This document shows positions 63,301 to 64,000 of a stretch of DNA of 64,000 nucleotides, in pieces. Source of the stretch: Sphingobacterium sp. R2 (lineage in GTDB: Bacteria > Bacteroidota > Bacteroidia > Sphingobacteriales > Sphingobacteriaceae). Location of the stretch: positions 3,906,001 through 3,970,000 of the forward strand of contig NZ_CP142884.1 in the NCBI RefSeq assembly GCF_040760075.1. Direction: 5' to 3'. Position numbers and translations under genes: made by a program. The notes below the pieces were generated by a model, which was given only the letters and a program-made list of their open reading frames with translations, was not told the DNA's origin and did not search any database. Within the stretch, counting starts at the first letter, position 1; each line of letters opens with the position of its first letter.

Positions 63301-64000
63301 CCTGGATAGTTCCTAATTAAAGAGAATAACAACAGGTTGGGATGATAATAACTGATGCCACCTTTATAGGTGCCCGTCCATATGATACCTGACTTATCCC
63401 GATATAAAGCCGTTATGCTATTGTAAGGTAGGCTCCGTAAATCATATTTATCGTTAGCGAGGATCTGTACACTTTTTGTTTTTTTATCATAAACATTGAT
63501 CCCACCATGATCAGTTCCTAGCCAAAGATGTCCTTGATCATCTTGCACGATATTGCCTACAAAAGGATTGGACAGTTCTTTTTGGAGGTGTTGAATTGAT
63601 CCATCTTTCGGGTCAAGCCAGTATACACCAATTGGAATGTCTTTTGAGAAAATCCATATCGCCCCTTCCCGGTCGGCAAATAGATTATAATTTACCAGCT
63701 TACTGCTGATCGACAATAGGCTGGTTTTGGTACTTCGCAATGATTTGGTATCGATGTGGCCCAACAGGCCATTTTCGTAGATTACCCAGATCGTGTGTCC
63801 TTGACCAGCTATCACATCAGCGATTCGGTTGTTTTTTGTCAACGACGGTACAGTACGATAGGTTTTCTTTAGGCTATCGTACAAGATCAGCGAACGATCG
63901 CTATACAATAGTGCAAAGATCTGCCCTTCCAGCTGTCTTATCGTATGTACGTCTTTGACGGGCAACTTTAAGCGGGTCAGTATGGAATCAAGCTGCTGGA
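60357..64000 (-). CDS. Hybrid two-component system regulator (HTCS) of the PUL, 5' end off the window
   Basis: Sensor, kinase and transcription factor in one chain. The frame is open to the right edge: 11 more codons precede the TTG at 63965, so the signal peptide and first propeller blades are missing. In order: Reg_prop beta-propeller blades (IWTGTYKGGI, LWIGTNGGGL, LWIGTYRGGM, IWIGTLSTGL, LWIGTATGLA), Y_Y_Y domain, one TM helix, HisKA (ISHEFRTPISLIL), HATPase (NLMSNAVKFSPVSG, GTGIGLSIV). Then a receiver (Asp in LVITDLSLPGESG) and a C-terminal AraC HTH (ISAEL-like helix ELLAKRMNLTRVGLY, then IAYEVGFGNPKQFSKYFKSAFG). It probably senses an oligosaccharide in the periplasm and activates the GH31-SusCD operon. 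Confidence 0.92.
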   Translation of the reverse strand, partial: QQLDSILTRLKLPVKDVHTIRQLEGQIFALLYSDRSLILYDSLKKTYRTVPSLTKNNRIADVIAGQGHTIWVIYENGLLGHIDTKSLRSTKTSLLSISSKLVNYNLFADREGAIWIFSKDIPIGVYWLDPKDGSIQHLQKELSNPFVGNIVQDDQGHLWLGTDHGGINVYDKKTKSVQILANDKYDLRSLPYNSITALYRDKSGIIWTGTYKGGISYYHPNLLLFSLIRNYPGLPKSLPFDDVNKFVQDRKGNLWIGTNGGGLLYYNISQKTFTQYLHDPQDPNSLSSNVIVSLLLDTEDKLWIGTYRGGMCRFDGKSFKVFHRDSAPGKLNDDSVWEIYEDSQHRIWIGTLSTGLYLFDKKTAQFSKTYTRQGQTINSNYISVLFEDSKKRLWIGTATGLALLAPDEKITYINTSSSPMKLMNDLIYDINEDKAGRIWVATQEGLHVIDGTKISYLTQQNGLSDDAILALLVDDQGDVWASTNKGLSAIVGTGQAEKFIIRNFTQELGLQGNVFNENAALKMRDGRLVFGGPKGFNFIDPAKISRESELILPLLSNLYLFNKRVAVGEEFSGRVIYDQALNNLKELRLPYNLNAISLELSTFDYLQQHNGLYQYQLAGLSYEWFDFEPGTMRASFTNLDTRSYSLYIRHAIDSSSWSDGVLLLTIDIQPPFWRSTMAFLFYAGLILVVLWAYFYLTKLRVRTRNQLYLAQEQAAQAKELDALKTRFFTNISHEFRTPISLILTPAQQLLDEEQHPEKRADLNLIKKNAERLLKLVNQLLDFRKLEKSELELNEEYGDLMGFIREQLDAFAGIAQSNQISLQVNIAPDTYLSWFDKNKLESIIFNLMSNAVKFSPVSGIVAFSAEITEQETEKILCIEVQNQGIAIPENLQARVFERYIQLDVPNGKRNQGTGIGLSIVKDYVEFLSGNIRLSSNAHWTTFNVQLPINKAVASADPIESSKQDKPAILLVEDDIDFLHYLERTLSSVYLIHAAQSINDAKLILSKQQVDLVITDLSLPGESGLDFCRFIKAQAKLVHIPVLIVTAVVNQKIELEALQAGATDYINKPFNISLLRSKLAQILHQQQTLVKRYKKQINVNLAQPDIVSADEQFIRLLVKEIEQDLSDSSLSVELLAKRMNLTRVGLYKKVLAITGYSPMEYIRHIRLKRAMHLVQNSKLSMAEIAYEVGFGNPKQFSKYFKSAFGNLPSFYRKSL

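Noticed and set aside
1..64000. CRISPR, tRNA, rRNA, prophage or insertion sequences
   Set aside because: I looked for regular spaced repeats, tRNA-like TTCGANNC cores, transposase and integrase motifs and saw none.

Overview
The window looks like chromosomal DNA of a Bacteroidota species, most likely Sphingobacteriaceae (Sphingobacterium-like). The basis is two SusC/SusD pairs, a SusR-like hybrid two-component sensor, many lipoproteins with short Bacteroidota lipoboxes, TonB receptors that begin with carboxypeptidase-regulatory-like domains, and promoter matches of the TTTG-N19/20-TAnnTTTG type. The genus is an inference. I saw no rRNA, tRNA, CRISPR array, integrase or insertion sequence. Genes at both window edges are cut off.

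Left part (1-20.5 kb): the 3' part of a siderophore-type TonB receptor; a GNAT acetyltransferase; a SnoaL-like protein divergent from a TetR regulator, with a perfect 17-bp inverted repeat between them; and an unknown lipoprotein. Next comes a minus-strand cluster of a VirJ-like hydrolase, a truncated DUF5686-type surface protein, a TonB-type barrel protein and an MsbA-like ABC exporter. Then two paralogous soluble PAS histidine kinases bracket a redox-flavoured block (FrnE/DsbA-like oxidoreductase, DoxX-like protein, HxlR regulator with three tandem 18-bp repeats) and a YCII/DGPF protein with an ECF42-type sigma factor. A stand-alone receiver protein follows.

Middle part (20.5-31 kb): an aldehyde dehydrogenase and a DJ-1/PfpI-type protein, then a long minus-strand operon (30585 to 23097). 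It holds a small Cys-rich membrane protein, a SCO protein, a FixH/YtkA-like lipoprotein, two MbnP-like lipoproteins each followed by a MauG/MbnH-like di-heme protein, an outer-membrane barrel and a c-type cytochrome lipoprotein. One di-heme gene is split by a one-base deletion in a homopolymer. I read this as a periplasmic copper/di-heme module and consider it the most interesting system here.

Right part (31-64 kb): a SusC/SusD/surface-glycan-binding-protein trio with no visible glycosidase; an AraC regulator divergent from an MDR quinone-oxidoreductase-like gene and a flavodoxin-fold quinone reductase; a large CHASE3 hybrid kinase; two unknown single-TM proteins; a PAF-acetylhydrolase-like hydrolase; an SMP-30 lactonase-like protein; an orphan receiver; an SDR. 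Last is a visibly G+C-richer polysaccharide utilisation locus: GH2, SusE/F-like lipoprotein, SusD, SusC, GH31 with a PA14-like insert, and an HTCS regulator (5' end off the window). Its content resembles part of the Bacteroides xyloglucan locus. Between the GH31 gene and the HTCS lie two direct repeats that are good candidates for the HTCS binding site.
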